Positions 1 through 8,083 of a DNA stretch of 64,000 nt are shown here, in pieces. The notes beneath the pieces are model-generated. The model ran no database searches. It was given only the letters and a program-made list of their open reading frames with translations, and was not told where the DNA came from. The translations under genes and the position numbers were made by a program. Origin of the DNA: Olivibacter jilunii (lineage in GTDB: Bacteria; Bacteroidota; Bacteroidia; Sphingobacteriales; Sphingobacteriaceae); assembly GCF_900607235.1 (NCBI RefSeq), contig NZ_LR027849.1, forward strand, positions 682,001 through 746,000, written 5' to 3'. Numbering within the stretch: the first letter of the stretch is position 1; the number at the start of each line of letters is the position of its first letter.

Positions 1-2
1 GT

Positions 3-371
3 TTAGCCTTGCAAAAGATCTTTCCTTGGCAGTGTATCTTGAAAATTGGAATGTTGCTCGCCGACCACACGCAATTGGCTGAGGTTTGTATAGTTTCGCA
101 TATGAATTCGAAGCGGTATATTGTTACCCTGTCCGAGTTGGTTGGATAACCACCCAATGCAGAAATATGGTTCTTTAATTGATGACTTATGACATGCCAT
201 CGCTCGAATGAGGTTCGGATTAAATTCGTTTTCCTCCTTAGCTATGGTGCAGGATAGATTTTTATGCAGCATTTCATCATAGCCATCCGGAATATCAAAG
301 GGATTCGTTGATTTCTTCCAGGGACATTTTGCGCATTGTACTACATGCTTCAATTTTCTTTCTCCCTTCAT
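3..371 (-). CDS. Small Cys-rich protein with CxxCPW motif (DUF6283-like)
   Basis: A complete 122-residue protein; the stop codon lies at the very start of the window. Near the N-terminus is a CAKCPW motif (residues about 13-18), followed by further cysteines at about 41, 59 and 71, an arrangement suggesting a small metal- or cluster-binding fold. This resembles the DUF6283 family seen in phages and mobile regions, an assignment made from the motif only. No signal peptide or membrane segment is visible. It sits alone at the edge of an accessory-looking region. Function unknown. Confidence 0.6.
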   Translation of the reverse strand: MKGERKLKHVVQCAKCPWKKSTNPFDIPDGYDEMLHKNLSCTIAKEENEFNPNLIRAMACHKSSIKEPYFCIGWLSNQLGQGNNIPLRIHMRNYTNLSQLRVVGEQHSNFQDTLPRKDLLQG

Positions 372-496
372 TTTTGGAAAGTATTAATACCGGCAATTTA
401 AATCAATTTAAACAAATAGTGTTCATTGTCTGCAAGCCTAAACGGTAAATATTTATATTCAAGAAAACTTTTGTTTTAAGAGTATTTTATTGTTTA

Positions 497-504
497 TACA
501 TTTG
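497..504 (+). promoter_or_regulatory. Bacteroidota -7 promoter element (TACATTTG)
   Basis: TACATTTG matches the TAnnTTTG -7 consensus of the Bacteroidota housekeeping sigma factor. It lies 8 nt before the ATG of the 72-residue protein, so the leader would be very short. A TTTTG sits 23 nt upstream, slightly farther than the usual 19-21. Confidence 0.45.
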
Positions 505-512
505 CGACAGCT

Positions 513-731
513 ATGACACTTGCAGAGTTAAAGGATTATTTCGATAAAAACCCACCTCCCCTGGAGGTTAATTGGAAACCCTGGGCAAAGATTATTAATA
601 GTAGAGTATTCCTGGAGAATGCCTATATGTGCATTGAAAATTTTAATGGAAATTATGAAAGGTGTCCGGAATATTGGCATTTAAAAGAACTATATGAGGA
701 TATAATAGCGGATAAAATCCAGCCTCTTTAG
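513..731 (+). CDS. Small acidic protein, DUF6965-like
   Basis: A 72-residue soluble protein starting at ATG 513, directly after a good -7 element. The pattern of an N-terminal ELKDYF helix, a proline-rich turn (NPPPLEVNW), and a C-terminal helix containing a YWHLKELYEDI stretch resembles the short DUF6965 proteins common in Bacteroidota. That family link is a recollection, not a search result. No catalytic motif is visible and function is unknown. It is convergent with the CoiA-like gene that follows. Confidence 0.5.
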   Translation: MTLAELKDYFDKNPPPLEVNWKPWAKIINSRVFLENAYMCIENFNGNYERCPEYWHLKELYEDIIADKIQPL

Positions 732-801
732 AGTTAATGCAAAGATCTTGATAATAGAAAGACATTTTAAATGGCACTCGGGGAGCCGCATTTTCTGCAT
801 T

Positions 802-1626
802 TCAGAATCTTCTCCGTTTAACCTCCGATCGGCGCTGGAATTTAAGGTTAGACTGGATGCTTCCCGGATGACTATTTTGCCGTCGACGGTGAAATATCAC
901 AGTTCGGTTTACCGATTCTTTGTTGAATTGATTTATACTATTATTGGTATTCTGGGCCCAACGTAGCCAACTCCCGTTTTGGGCGCCCTTTATGAAAAAT
1001 TCGCGTGGTATTATTGCAAGTACGGCGTAGTTTCCAATGCGTTTAGGGAACACGCAATAAAGATGGTTTCGCATATCCTTGGGGTCATTTATTGATTCAG
1101 TGCCCCGGAAGTCAAAAATTATCGGTACAGTACTATATGACCAAGCAGTAGGAAAGTGTTCGTCCGGAAAGGCTACACAAAATACTGCCTCTTTTATTTC
1201 TTGAAAATCATCTTTCCGACTGAAAAATCTCGTATAATCATTTTTTAGTCGTGTGCCATCAACAACCCAGACCATTTTTTTGTAAAAGGCCTCACGCAAA
1301 TTTCGCTCTTGGGGAACAATATGCGAATGTTGGAATTCAATTACCAGTTTATGCAGGGTGTAAATGTCGGCAATATGCTTTTCTCCCGTTTGTTCATCGC
1401 ATAAAGAGGTTTCCTGCCACTCTTCAGGGAAGTTGTTTTTCCATGAGCGATGCCATTCTGTTTCGTTTTCCCACCACGGATCACAATTGCGGATTTTTTT
1501 ATGTGCCCAGTGGCTTATTTTGATCTCACCGCATTTAGCAATTAACTCTGCACTGCAAATTGGACAGACACCCACAGCACCTTTGGTCGCTTCGGTCTTT
1601 TTACTATCAACCAATGCAAATTTCAT
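802..1626 (-). CDS. CoiA-like competence/nuclease family protein
   Basis: 274 residues. The N-terminus has a zinc-finger-like CPIC...C segment (residues about 21-33) followed by HWAH, as in CoiA-type proteins that examine or cleave DNA. The middle carries a PD-(D/E)xK-type signature: an Asp in HIADI near residue 85, then IEFQHS near residue 96, then WVVDGT, the usual CoiA-like nuclease core. The last 30 residues are Arg/Ser-rich and do not look like part of a fold. In Firmicutes CoiA takes part in transformation; in Bacteroidota such genes are often isolated in mobile DNA. A nuclease role is inferred from the motif only. Confidence 0.7.
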   Translation of the reverse strand: MKFALVDSKKTEATKGAVGVCPICSAELIAKCGEIKISHWAHKKIRNCDPWWENETEWHRSWKNNFPEEWQETSLCDEQTGEKHIADIYTLHKLVIEFQHSHIVPQERNLREAFYKKMVWVVDGTRLKNDYTRFFSRKDDFQEIKEAVFCVAFPDEHFPTAWSYSTVPIIFDFRGTESINDPKDMRNHLYCVFPKRIGNYAVLAIIPREFFIKGAQNGSWLRWAQNTNNSINQFNKESVNRTVIFHRRRQNSHPGSIQSNLKFQRRSEVKRRRF

Positions 1627-1752
1627 TTATGGGTAGTTTTGTACTCTTTTTGATTGTGACTAGGTAAATATAATGAATTCATTATGTTATTGGTGGTATT
1701 TGCAGGTAAATTTACAGGAAAAATAATACGCAGGATGTCATTAACTATGCGC

Positions 1753-2520
1753 TTAATCCCGAAAATTTTCTGGGTATAGCGTATCCATGGAATCGGATTG
1801 CCAAAATTCTTTACTTTCAACATCCATAATGGTCAATCTGCCCGAATGACCGGCTCCCGTATCAAGGTTTGTAATGTTCAGGATTGTAGATGGCTTGTCG
1901 CAACCCCAATGAGTCAACGGGGTATGTCCAATGAAGATATCGCTGAAGTTTGTCCTTATTTTGAAGTCGTTCTCACCTCCATTACTTTCTTTCCATGCCA
2001 CAGCATCCAACCATAAGTTTCTGTCCCAGCAATAGACATTGGCTTCCTGCTTACGGAATGGTAGGCTTCGATCAAATCCACCGTGAACGAAGCATCTTTT
2101 ATTTCTGTCGATGAAAAAAGGCCTCTGCTTTCTGAAGAATTTCTTGTGCGAAGCTGGGATATCAGAAGAAGTTAAAGAGGTCTTGAAACCGGTATTGGTT
2201 GGAAAATAAACTCCATTTTTCTGCGTGTGCTTAAGGTATGATATAATTGTTCCTTTACCACCATAATTCCAAAATCCGGGATGAAAATCTGTTTGAAGAA
2301 ACTCATTGAACCATTCATCATGGTTGCCTTTTATGGCTATAAGATTCTTAATTTTCAATAGCTCTTCCACACATTCAAAAACCTCACCGTAACCATCTAC
2401 AACATCACCAAGTTGAATAACTGTGTCATTTTTATAGTCTATATCGGCTCTTTGCAGACATTGATTAAGAGCTTTGAAACCTCCATGAATATCCCCAATG
2501 ACATAAGTACGTGAACTCAT
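1753..2520 (-). CDS. Calcineurin-like metallophosphoesterase (PrpE/ApaH-type serine/threonine phosphatase)
   Basis: 255 residues with the metallophosphatase blocks in order: GDIHG (residues about 8-12), GDVVDGY (about 38-44), GNHD (about 65-68), then HGG (about 146-148) and GHTPL (about 198-202). These supply the two-metal site of PPP-type phosphatases such as lambda phosphatase, PrpE and ApaH. The likely activity is dephosphorylation of proteins or dinucleotide polyphosphates; the substrate cannot be told. It follows the CoiA-like gene's strand with a gap of about 125 nt. No signal peptide, so cytoplasmic. Confidence 0.85.
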   Translation of the reverse strand: MSSRTYVIGDIHGGFKALNQCLQRADIDYKNDTVIQLGDVVDGYGEVFECVEELLKIKNLIAIKGNHDEWFNEFLQTDFHPGFWNYGGKGTIISYLKHTQKNGVYFPTNTGFKTSLTSSDIPASHKKFFRKQRPFFIDRNKRCFVHGGFDRSLPFRKQEANVYCWDRNLWLDAVAWKESNGGENDFKIRTNFSDIFIGHTPLTHWGCDKPSTILNITNLDTGAGHSGRLTIMDVESKEFWQSDSMDTLYPENFRD

Positions 2521-2700
2521 TTTTCCTTTCTTAAATTATGTACAGTGAATACCGATCTTTAGCCGATGTTAGAATGCCTCATATTTAGGACTTCACGTAT
2601 TTTATTGTTGTTAGGTTCCATGAAGCGTTTGAATTTAATGTATCAATTAATCTTCAGTGCGAGGCCTGTTAATGCCTATTTGATTTATCCGTATAGAGAA

Positions 2701-2952
2701 TCAAAGATCAAAGGTGTCCTCGGAATCGCCTTCAGGATCGCGGTATACAAGTCTCCCGTGTTTTTCAAAGTCTTCAAGTGCTTTGGATATTGTAAATGGC
2801 ATTTCCCATCCATTCATCTGAACATAAACAGTAGTTTCAACGTCAGTTATCAGCTCTCCGCTCAAAGCTTCGATTTCCGCTTTCAAAAGGTTATTTATTT
2901 CCTTCGATTGTGCCGCTAAGGTTAACAGTTTGGAAAGTTCCATTAGGTTCAA
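2701..2952 (-). CDS. Small hypothetical protein
   Basis: 83 residues, helical N-terminus rich in Leu/Glu, then a short stretch with VYVQMNGWEMPF and an acidic tail. No recognised motif, signal or membrane segment. It is on the same strand as the phosphatase downstream and the double-glycine peptide upstream. It could be an immunity or accessory protein for that peptide, but nothing in the sequence shows this. The flanks on both sides (2521-2700 and 2953-3229) hold no other convincing gene. Confidence 0.45.
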   Translation of the reverse strand: MNLMELSKLLTLAAQSKEINNLLKAEIEALSGELITDVETTVYVQMNGWEMPFTISKALEDFEKHGRLVYRDPEGDSEDTFDL

Positions 2953-3229
2953 TGATAAATTGCTAATTTACAAAATGCAACACGAATATTCGAAGGTTAA
3001 ATGAATTTTTCCGATATTTTAAAGTTTCACTTTCCCGTTTCCGGAATGGACCGGAAAGCAAAAATGGGGAGGAGAAACTGAGGTGAAATTATCGGTTTTT
3101 AAATTTGTTTCCTATGCAAAAAATTCATGCCATTCTGCTCAAAATATTCCCTTACTTTTCGGCTTCAGCTATTTATTTCCACTATCCACTTTTTCTGCCC
3201 TGGAATTACATCAATTCTAACGTATTCGT

Positions 3230-3472
3230 TTATATCAGAATACGGCCTAATCCAATCAATATATTCTGTAAAGAGGGGGGAAGATTAAGCTGTTGTACAG
3301 TCATGTATAGAAAAGTCGAAGCATAATTCGAAAGGAAATCCGATAACCCGCTACCGGGAAGGACAGTTGAGATCACATCTGTGATAAGACCTCCCCCATT
3401 GATCGCCTGGAATTCGGTAGGACTCAATTCAATAAAATCTAATTCTTTAAGATTTAATTCGCTCTTTTTCAT
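3230..3472 (-). CDS. Orphan double-glycine leader peptide (bacteriocin-like precursor)
   Basis: An 80-residue precursor. Residues 1-27 form a leader ending in INGG, with acidic and hydrophobic positions (ELSPTEF before the GG) as in peptides cleaved by C39 peptidase exporters. The remaining 53 residues are Gly-, Ser- and Leu-rich with only a few charged residues, typical of a secreted membrane-active peptide. The leader logic matches the two peptides at 51.9-52.7 kb, which lie next to a C39 exporter; no exporter lies near this one. Export in trans by that transporter is plausible but inferred. A candidate TAnnTTTG lies upstream on the minus strand. Confidence 0.6.
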   Translation of the reverse strand: MKKSELNLKELDFIELSPTEFQAINGGGLITDVISTVLPGSGLSDFLSNYASTFLYMTVQQLNLPPSLQNILIGLGRILI

Positions 3473-3780
3473 TATACTTTATATTGTACTTATTTTCACA
3501 AAAATAATTTACTTGTTATCACAAAATAAAGCAAAGCCTCCTGTTCACTTTGTTCATTATCATGCATCTGTTATCGGTTCATATTATTCCCAAAAAACTT
3601 TTCACTTGCTGTGGAGGAAGCCTTTTCTATCCGTTATGTAAGCTGAAATAATTCAACATGGGTAGAATAGGTTGATTTTCGATTGAAAGATTAAGCAGTT
3701 TAGAAGAGTGGACATTTGTTGCTCCGCAAGTTCTTGAATGACGGTCTGTGGAGAAGATAAAGAGCTTCCAATAATGGTGG
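3473..3780. other. Intergenic stretch without a recognised gene
   Basis: A divergent, AT-rich gap between the double-glycine peptide (minus) and the hipB operator region (plus). Its peptide-proximal end should hold the peptide promoter (TATTTTTG on the minus strand). Short open frames on both strands have no coding character. Nothing else recognised. Confidence 0.5.
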
Positions 3781-3817
3781 ATATTTTCTCCAAAAATTCT
3801 AATATTGGTGATAATAT
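3781..3817. promoter_or_regulatory. Upstream HipB operator (imperfect inverted repeat)
   Basis: An imperfect inverted repeat with 17-nt arms (13 of 17 positions pair) around a 3-nt centre. It carries TTTTCTCC, then 15 nt, then GGTGATAA: the same half-sites and the same 15-nt spacing as the nearly perfect repeat at 3872-3918. It lies about 105-140 nt before hipB. Probably a second HipB binding site allowing cooperative repression. Confidence 0.6.
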
Positions 3818-3871
3818 TCCTCAAATTCGTTTATTTATCACTTCTTGTACCTTTATTTATTTTGTGGAAAT

Positions 3872-3918
3872 GCTGTATATTTTCCCCAAAAATTGTATTT
3901 TTGGTGAAAATATACAGC
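3872..3918. promoter_or_regulatory. Main HipB operator (47-bp near-perfect palindrome)
   Basis: Two 21-nt arms (3872-3892 and 3898-3918) with a single mismatch around a 5-nt centre, ending 3 nt before the chosen hipB ATG at 3922. Core half-sites are TTTTCCCC and GGTGAAAA, 15 nt apart. As HipB family antitoxins repress their own operons by binding palindromes near the promoter, this is the likely autoregulatory site. The position next to the start codon also supports 3922 rather than the upstream in-frame ATG at 3805. Confidence 0.75.
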
Positions 3919-3921
3919 AAG

Positions 3922-4221
3922 ATGAAACGAAAAAAGCATATAGTTTTCCCGAAGCAACAGGTTTTGCTTGAGGGATTGGGGGAAAGGATCAGCCTTGCTA
4001 GGAAAAGAAGGAAATTTACCGCAACTCAGGTTGCGGAACGGGCAGGGATTGATAGAGGTACTCTACGTGCGGTAGAGCAAGGAAGTGCTTCTGTTTCTAT
4101 AGGTGCTTACCTGAATGTGCTCCGTGTAATCGGCCTTCAGGACGAGATCAAAAAAGTGCTGGAAGAAGATCCGTATGGTAGAAAATTACAGGATTTACGA
4201 TTACAGACAAGAGAAAAATAA
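3922..4221 (+). CDS. hipB: HipB-like antitoxin, XRE-family DNA-binding protein
   Basis: 99 residues from ATG 3922; an open frame reaches back to 3805, but that part crosses both operators and has no coding character. An XRE helix-turn-helix spans residues about 18-70 (ERISLARKRR, then ATQVAERAGIDRGTLRAVEQG). The protein neutralises the HipA kinase and represses the operon through the palindromes just upstream. The stop overlaps the hipA start by one base (TAATG), implying translational coupling. The small helix-rich C-terminus is typical of HipB proteins. Confidence 0.85.
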   Translation: MKRKKHIVFPKQQVLLEGLGERISLARKRRKFTATQVAERAGIDRGTLRAVEQGSASVSIGAYLNVLRVIGLQDEIKKVLEEDPYGRKLQDLRLQTREK

Positions 4222-5468
4222 TGGCGAAGACAGATATTTGGATATATGCACATTGGAAGGGTATGGATGAACCTAAATGCATCGGTATACTTTCTGCCCA
4301 TCAGGCAAAAGGAAATAAGATTTTCAGTTTTGAGTATAACAGGGCATGGCTTGAATCGAAGGAACAATTTCTTTTGGACCCGGATATCGCTTGGTATACC
4401 GGACCTCAATATCCAAATCAAAAGGATAATTTCGGTGTGTTCATGGATTCCATGCCGGATACCTGGGGGAAACGTCTGATGCAGAGAAAAGCAGCTCTAC
4501 AAGCCATGGAGGAGGGGGTAAAACCCCGTTCACTTACAGAACTCGATTATTTGTTGCAGGTTCACGATTTCACACGGATGGGCGCGCTACGGTTCAAGCT
4601 TGATCCCGAAGGGCCGTTTTTGGATGATGACGGGGAAAGGCCGACGCCCCCTTGGGCCCACATTAGAGAGCTCCAGCAGAGTGCCGAAGCTTTTGAATCG
4701 GATGATGGCCATGATAAGGAATGGTTGGACCTATTGATTGCTCCGGGTTCTTCATTGGGTGGGGCAAGGCCCAAGGCAAATATTCTGGATGAGAAAGGAC
4801 ATTTATGGATCGCAAAGTTCCCTGCTAAAAATGATATGGTTGATAAAGCGGCTTGGGAATATGTCACCCACCTGTTGGCCGTAAAAGCCGGTATTACCAT
4901 GTCCGACTGTAAATTGGAGTACATCCACGGTGATTTTGGTACTTTCTTCACGAAACGCTTTGACAGGGATGGTCAGGCACGGATACATTTCAGCTCAGCC
5001 ATGACCATGTGCGGGCATAGTGAGGAATTGATTCGGGATAAAACCCCAAGTTACCTGGAAATAGCCGAATTCATCCAATATAATGGATGTGCCATAGAAG
5101 AGGATCTTCATCAGTTATGGCGAAGGATCGTTTTCAACATGTCCGTATCCAACACGGATGACCATCTCCGCAATCATGGATTTCTGCTTAGTGATGAAGG
5201 ATGGCGGCTCTCGCCTGCCTATGATCTGAATCCTTCAACAGACAAAGGTGGACTTGGGTTGAATGTCGATTTATACAACAATGCACTGGATTATAGGCTG
5301 GCATATAGTGTTGGGGATTTTTTTCAACTCAGTAAGAGCGAGATGGACGAAATAGTCTCCGAAGTAACCGCTTCGGTTGAAACGTGGGAAAAGCTTGCTG
5401 AAGAGCATGGTATATCCAGGAGAGAAAGAGAGCTGATGGCTCCGGCATTTCTTCGGATGGGATATTAA
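4221..5468 (+). CDS. hipA: HipA-family serine/threonine kinase toxin
   Basis: 415 residues, the usual HipA length. An N-terminal HipA_N domain is followed by SMPDTWGKRL (about 78-87), the Gly-rich loop GSSLGGARPKA (about 176-186), the ATP-contact lysine in IAKFP (about 193-197), and the catalytic block NTDDHLRN at residues 311-318, then the Mg-binding SPAYDLNP. All catalytic residues are present, so the kinase should be active. HipA in E. coli phosphorylates GltX and halts translation, giving persistence; HipA relatives can have other targets. Coupled to hipB by a one-base overlap. Confidence 0.92.
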   Translation: MAKTDIWIYAHWKGMDEPKCIGILSAHQAKGNKIFSFEYNRAWLESKEQFLLDPDIAWYTGPQYPNQKDNFGVFMDSMPDTWGKRLMQRKAALQAMEEGVKPRSLTELDYLLQVHDFTRMGALRFKLDPEGPFLDDDGERPTPPWAHIRELQQSAEAFESDDGHDKEWLDLLIAPGSSLGGARPKANILDEKGHLWIAKFPAKNDMVDKAAWEYVTHLLAVKAGITMSDCKLEYIHGDFGTFFTKRFDRDGQARIHFSSAMTMCGHSEELIRDKTPSYLEIAEFIQYNGCAIEEDLHQLWRRIVFNMSVSNTDDHLRNHGFLLSDEGWRLSPAYDLNPSTDKGGLGLNVDLYNNALDYRLAYSVGDFFQLSKSEMDEIVSEVTASVETWEKLAEEHGISRRERELMAPAFLRMGY

Positions 5469-5595
5469 ATAAAATTATGCATCGAGAATGATATGCTTAG
5501 CTCGTTTCCAACACATACATAATCTATCAGATTTTTCGCAATTTCATTAAATTGCTGAATAAACGCTAAAATTTGTAAGTATATAATTGAATAAA

Positions 5596-5910
5596 ATGAA
5601 TCCAGATTCTATAGTGGAAAGGTTTTTTGATGGTACGGAGTATTTAGTTAGAGGAAAGCAATATCATTCTCCAATACCAGAAGAGCTAAGGCCGTGGTAT
5701 TGTTATACAACGGATGGCGGCCATTCAATCCTAGCCTTGATTGAAAGTCATTTTGACCCGGAAAACGAAGAACTTTTGGATGAAATGTGTCCTTGTCCGG
5801 TAAAGTCGGTTCTAAGGAAGTACCGTATTTTTAAAGGGTATCCAGTGGTACCTTTAGAATACAATGATGATATAGGATTAGTAACAGATACTGAAGACGA
5901 TGAGTTTTGA
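5596..5910 (+). CDS. Hypothetical acidic protein
   Basis: 104 residues from ATG 5596; an in-frame TTG lies three codons upstream. Acidic C-terminus (DTEDDEF), a CPCP motif near residue 75, and no signal peptide or membrane segment. It follows hipA by about 130 nt on the same strand and lies just before the hipA fragment. It is not a HipS-like part by any motif I can see. Function unknown. Confidence 0.4.
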   Translation: MNPDSIVERFFDGTEYLVRGKQYHSPIPEELRPWYCYTTDGGHSILALIESHFDPENEELLDEMCPCPVKSVLRKYRIFKGYPVVPLEYNDDIGLVTDTEDDEF

Positions 5911-5982
5911 TCAAAAGGCAATTGATTCATGGTTATAGGCATTCTCAACATGCGGATTTTTTTGAGTACTGTTGAGGTGCAA

Positions 5983-6106
5983 ATGGCTTGAATCGAAGGA
6001 ACAATTTCTTTTGGACCCGGATATCGCTTGGTATACCGGACCTCAATATCCAAATCAATAGGATATTTTCGGTGTGTTCATGGATTCCATGCCGGATACT
6101 TAGGGA
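5983..6106 (+). pseudogene. Truncated duplicate of an internal hipA segment
   Basis: Positions 5983-6099 match hipA 4346-4462 almost base for base (offset 1637). Two A-to-T changes occur in the body, one of which makes an in-frame TAG, and identity then breaks down with a second stop. It covers roughly hipA codons 42-81 only, with no start and no catalytic part. It is the scar of a partial duplication or of a recombined second hipA copy, and cannot encode a kinase. Confidence 0.85.
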
Positions 6107-6596
6107 ATTGCAACCGCTCATAAGCATGCAGGAAATGTATCATTGAGTTGAAAGGTCGTGATCGCCAGATAGGAATTTTTCAAAGTATGGGTTGAATTAT
6201 TTTTATTGGACGTATGGCCTATGCCTACATCACGATACAGAACATAGCCATACTGCTTATTTAAAAGGAATAGTTTTTTGAAAACGGTTGGGGATATAAT
6301 AGGGGAGGTAATATTTTATTATAACATAACTGTACCATTTAAATGTAGCATCGTAGCGCAACTTCCGATGTTACAAGAAAGGTCGTAGCTTTGTAAAAAA
6401 AATGTCATAAAACGCTCTTGGGGCAGTAAAATGACCCGAAGTTTCATGTTTACGAGTGTTTACGGTTTCTACTGGATTTTCTGTTACTTACTTGTTACTC
6501 ATAAAAATGAACGTTAACATAAACTATTGAATAATAGATAGATACAGTCTTTTGTTAAGTTTTGCATTGGCAAGTAAGTGCCGTAAATAGAAACAC
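6107..6596. other. Intergenic stretch after the hipA fragment, no gene recognised
   Basis: About 490 nt, AT-rich, with a TAGCTTTG element near 6387 but no open frame with coding character. No integrase, tRNA or direct repeats typical of an attachment site were recognised. It may be the junction between the accessory left part and the conserved chromosome, which is inference. Confidence 0.35.
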
Positions 6597-6629
6597 AAAA
6601 ACCACCTATCGCGCTGATAGATGGTTTTT
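6597..6629. terminator. Bidirectional intrinsic terminator
   Basis: A stem of 13 nt with one mismatch (arms AAAACCACCTATC and GATAGATGGTTTT, 5-nt loop), flanked by T runs on both strands. It terminates the minus-strand lipoprotein gene starting at 7029 and would also stop plus-strand transcripts. Confidence 0.7.
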
Positions 6630-6651
6630 ATCTAGAAAGTATAGCACGTAA

Positions 6652-7029
6652 CTAACGTGTACAATCGGCTGTCCACGTACCATTATCGTTTGATACCAGC
6701 ATTTTCAAGGTATTCGCGGTTATGGTAATGCCGGTAAGTCCATCACCTATACTAACGTAAGTGTTGTCCCCCTGTTGCTGGAACTTAACGCCATTAATGT
6801 TGGGGATGCTACTACCAAAATCGAAGGTATACGAATCATCGACTTTGACAACAGTTACACGGCCATCGTCATCCGCAATGGTCTCGCTTCCGTTGCTGAA
6901 GGTGATGGTTCCGTTGTATGTCCCTACAAAGAAATCGTTGTCTGCCGGATCGTCGTCTTTACTACACCCCACAGTAAACAAGAGCATGGCAATGGCCAAC
7001 ATGCCTAAAAATTTAATTTTGCTTTTCAT
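6652..7029 (-). CDS. Small lipoprotein of unknown function
   Basis: 125 residues from the ATG at 7029; a longer frame upstream lacks signal character. A type II signal peptide (KIKFLGMLAIAMLLFTVGC) gives a lipidated Cys followed by SKDDDPAD, a Ser/Asp-rich start common in Bacteroidota surface lipoproteins. The mature part has FFVGTYNGTITFSNG and further beta-strand-rich sequence, consistent with a small beta-barrel or lipocalin-like fold. No catalytic motif. Single-gene unit ending at the terminator at 6597-6629. Confidence 0.7.
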   Translation of the reverse strand: MKSKIKFLGMLAIAMLLFTVGCSKDDDPADNDFFVGTYNGTITFSNGSETIADDDGRVTVVKVDDSYTFDFGSSIPNINGVKFQQQGDNTYVSIGDGLTGITITANTLKMLVSNDNGTWTADCTR

Positions 7030-7176
7030 AGTAATATAGATATTTAGCACTAGATAAGGCAAGCACCATGCCAAATGCAGTTGATGCAAATTTAAATGGC
7101 AAGAAGCTGTATTCGATTATCAAAGCCTCGGTTTTTCTAGGGAATCGTTTGGTGACTGATCCGGGATAATGAACCG

Positions 7177-7779
7177 TCATCCATGTATATGTTCTCTTTT
7201 TCCGTAAGATTGAATGAGCTTACCTTCAAATTCCAACCATTCTTTCCAGCGTTTATCCACATCTACATCGAGGGTGTATTTACGTGCAAAATTTAAAAAA
7301 GTAGTATAATGATTGGCTTCTGAGACCATGAGGTCATAATAAAATTTGGCCAATTCTTCGTCCGCTATATTTTGGGATAGCACGCGAAAACGCTCGCAAC
7401 TGCGAGCCTCAATCATGGCTGCAAAGAGTAATCGATCAATAAAAGCGGTGTTTCGGCTGCCGTCTTTTTTAGAGAATCGCATCAGCTGGTTTACATAGTC
7501 GTCCTTCCGCTCTCTGCCGAGTGTATAACCTCGTTTTTTGATGATATCAATTACCATTTGGAAATGTTGCATTTCTTCAATAGCAATCGCCGTTAATTCG
7601 TGCACTAAATCTTCGTGTTCGGAATTGTTGGTAATTAACGAAATGGCGTTAGAGGCTGCTTTCTGCTCGCACCAAGCATGGTCTGTTAAGATCTCTTCCA
7701 AATTTGTTTGCGCAATATTCGCCCAACGGGGGTCTGTCAGTAGTTTTAATCCAAGCATAGCAAAGTCTTTTCCATGCAA
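7177..7779 (-). CDS. miaE: tRNA-(ms2io6A)-hydroxylase MiaE
   Basis: 200 residues, the family's usual size. It is a ferritin-like di-iron monooxygenase that hydroxylates the isopentenyl group of ms2i6A37 in tRNAs reading UNN codons. Iron ligands are visible: Glu in DHAWCEQKAASNA, EEMQHF (ExxH), EARSCERF, and EANHYTTF (ExxH). An ATG seven codons downstream (MLGLKLL) is an alternative start. The neighbouring lipoproteins seem unrelated. A tandem repeat tract lies in its upstream flank. Confidence 0.9.
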   Translation of the reverse strand: MHGKDFAMLGLKLLTDPRWANIAQTNLEEILTDHAWCEQKAASNAISLITNNSEHEDLVHELTAIAIEEMQHFQMVIDIIKKRGYTLGRERKDDYVNQLMRFSKKDGSRNTAFIDRLLFAAMIEARSCERFRVLSQNIADEELAKFYYDLMVSEANHYTTFLNFARKYTLDVDVDKRWKEWLEFEGKLIQSYGKREHIHG

Positions 7780-7820
7780 ACTTAGGGAAAAGCTTTTAAT
7801 TTAGAAGGGACGATTGAATC

Positions 7821-8022
7821 GTTAAGTGGTTGAGTAGTTAAGTGGTTGAGTAGTTGAGTGGTTGAGTAGTTGAGTGGTTGAGTAGTTGAGTGGTTGAGTA
7901 GTTAAGTGGTTGAGTAGTTAAGTGGTTGAGTAGTTAAGTGGTTAAGTGGTTGAGTGGTTGAGTAGTTAAGTAGTTAAATGGTTAAGTGGTTAAGTAGTTA
8001 AGTAGTTGAGTGGTTAAGTAGG
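7821..8022. repeat. Simple tandem repeat tract (GTTGAGTAGTTAAGTG-type)
   Basis: About 200 nt made of degenerate units of 8 and 10 nt such as GTTGAGTG, GTTAAGTG and GTTGAGTAGT. No open frame. The reverse complement of the same unit recurs near 19105, 19215 and 39490-39850. It lies in the upstream flank of miaE and is followed at 8084 by a conserved element shared with the 19-kb locus. Confidence 0.85.
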
Positions 8023-8083
8023 AAATAGCCGATTATTCGTAAGTGTTTGCTTTTTTTGGTACTCATGAGCTCCCTACGGTCGG

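Noticed and set aside
3805-3921. Longer hipB start at ATG 3805
   Set aside because: This would place coding sequence through the operator palindromes and adds hydrophobic residues unlike the XRE family; ATG 3922 directly after the operator fits better.
7821-8022. CRISPR array
   Set aside because: Units of 8-10 nt without unique spacers; it is a simple degenerate tandem repeat. No cas genes are present.
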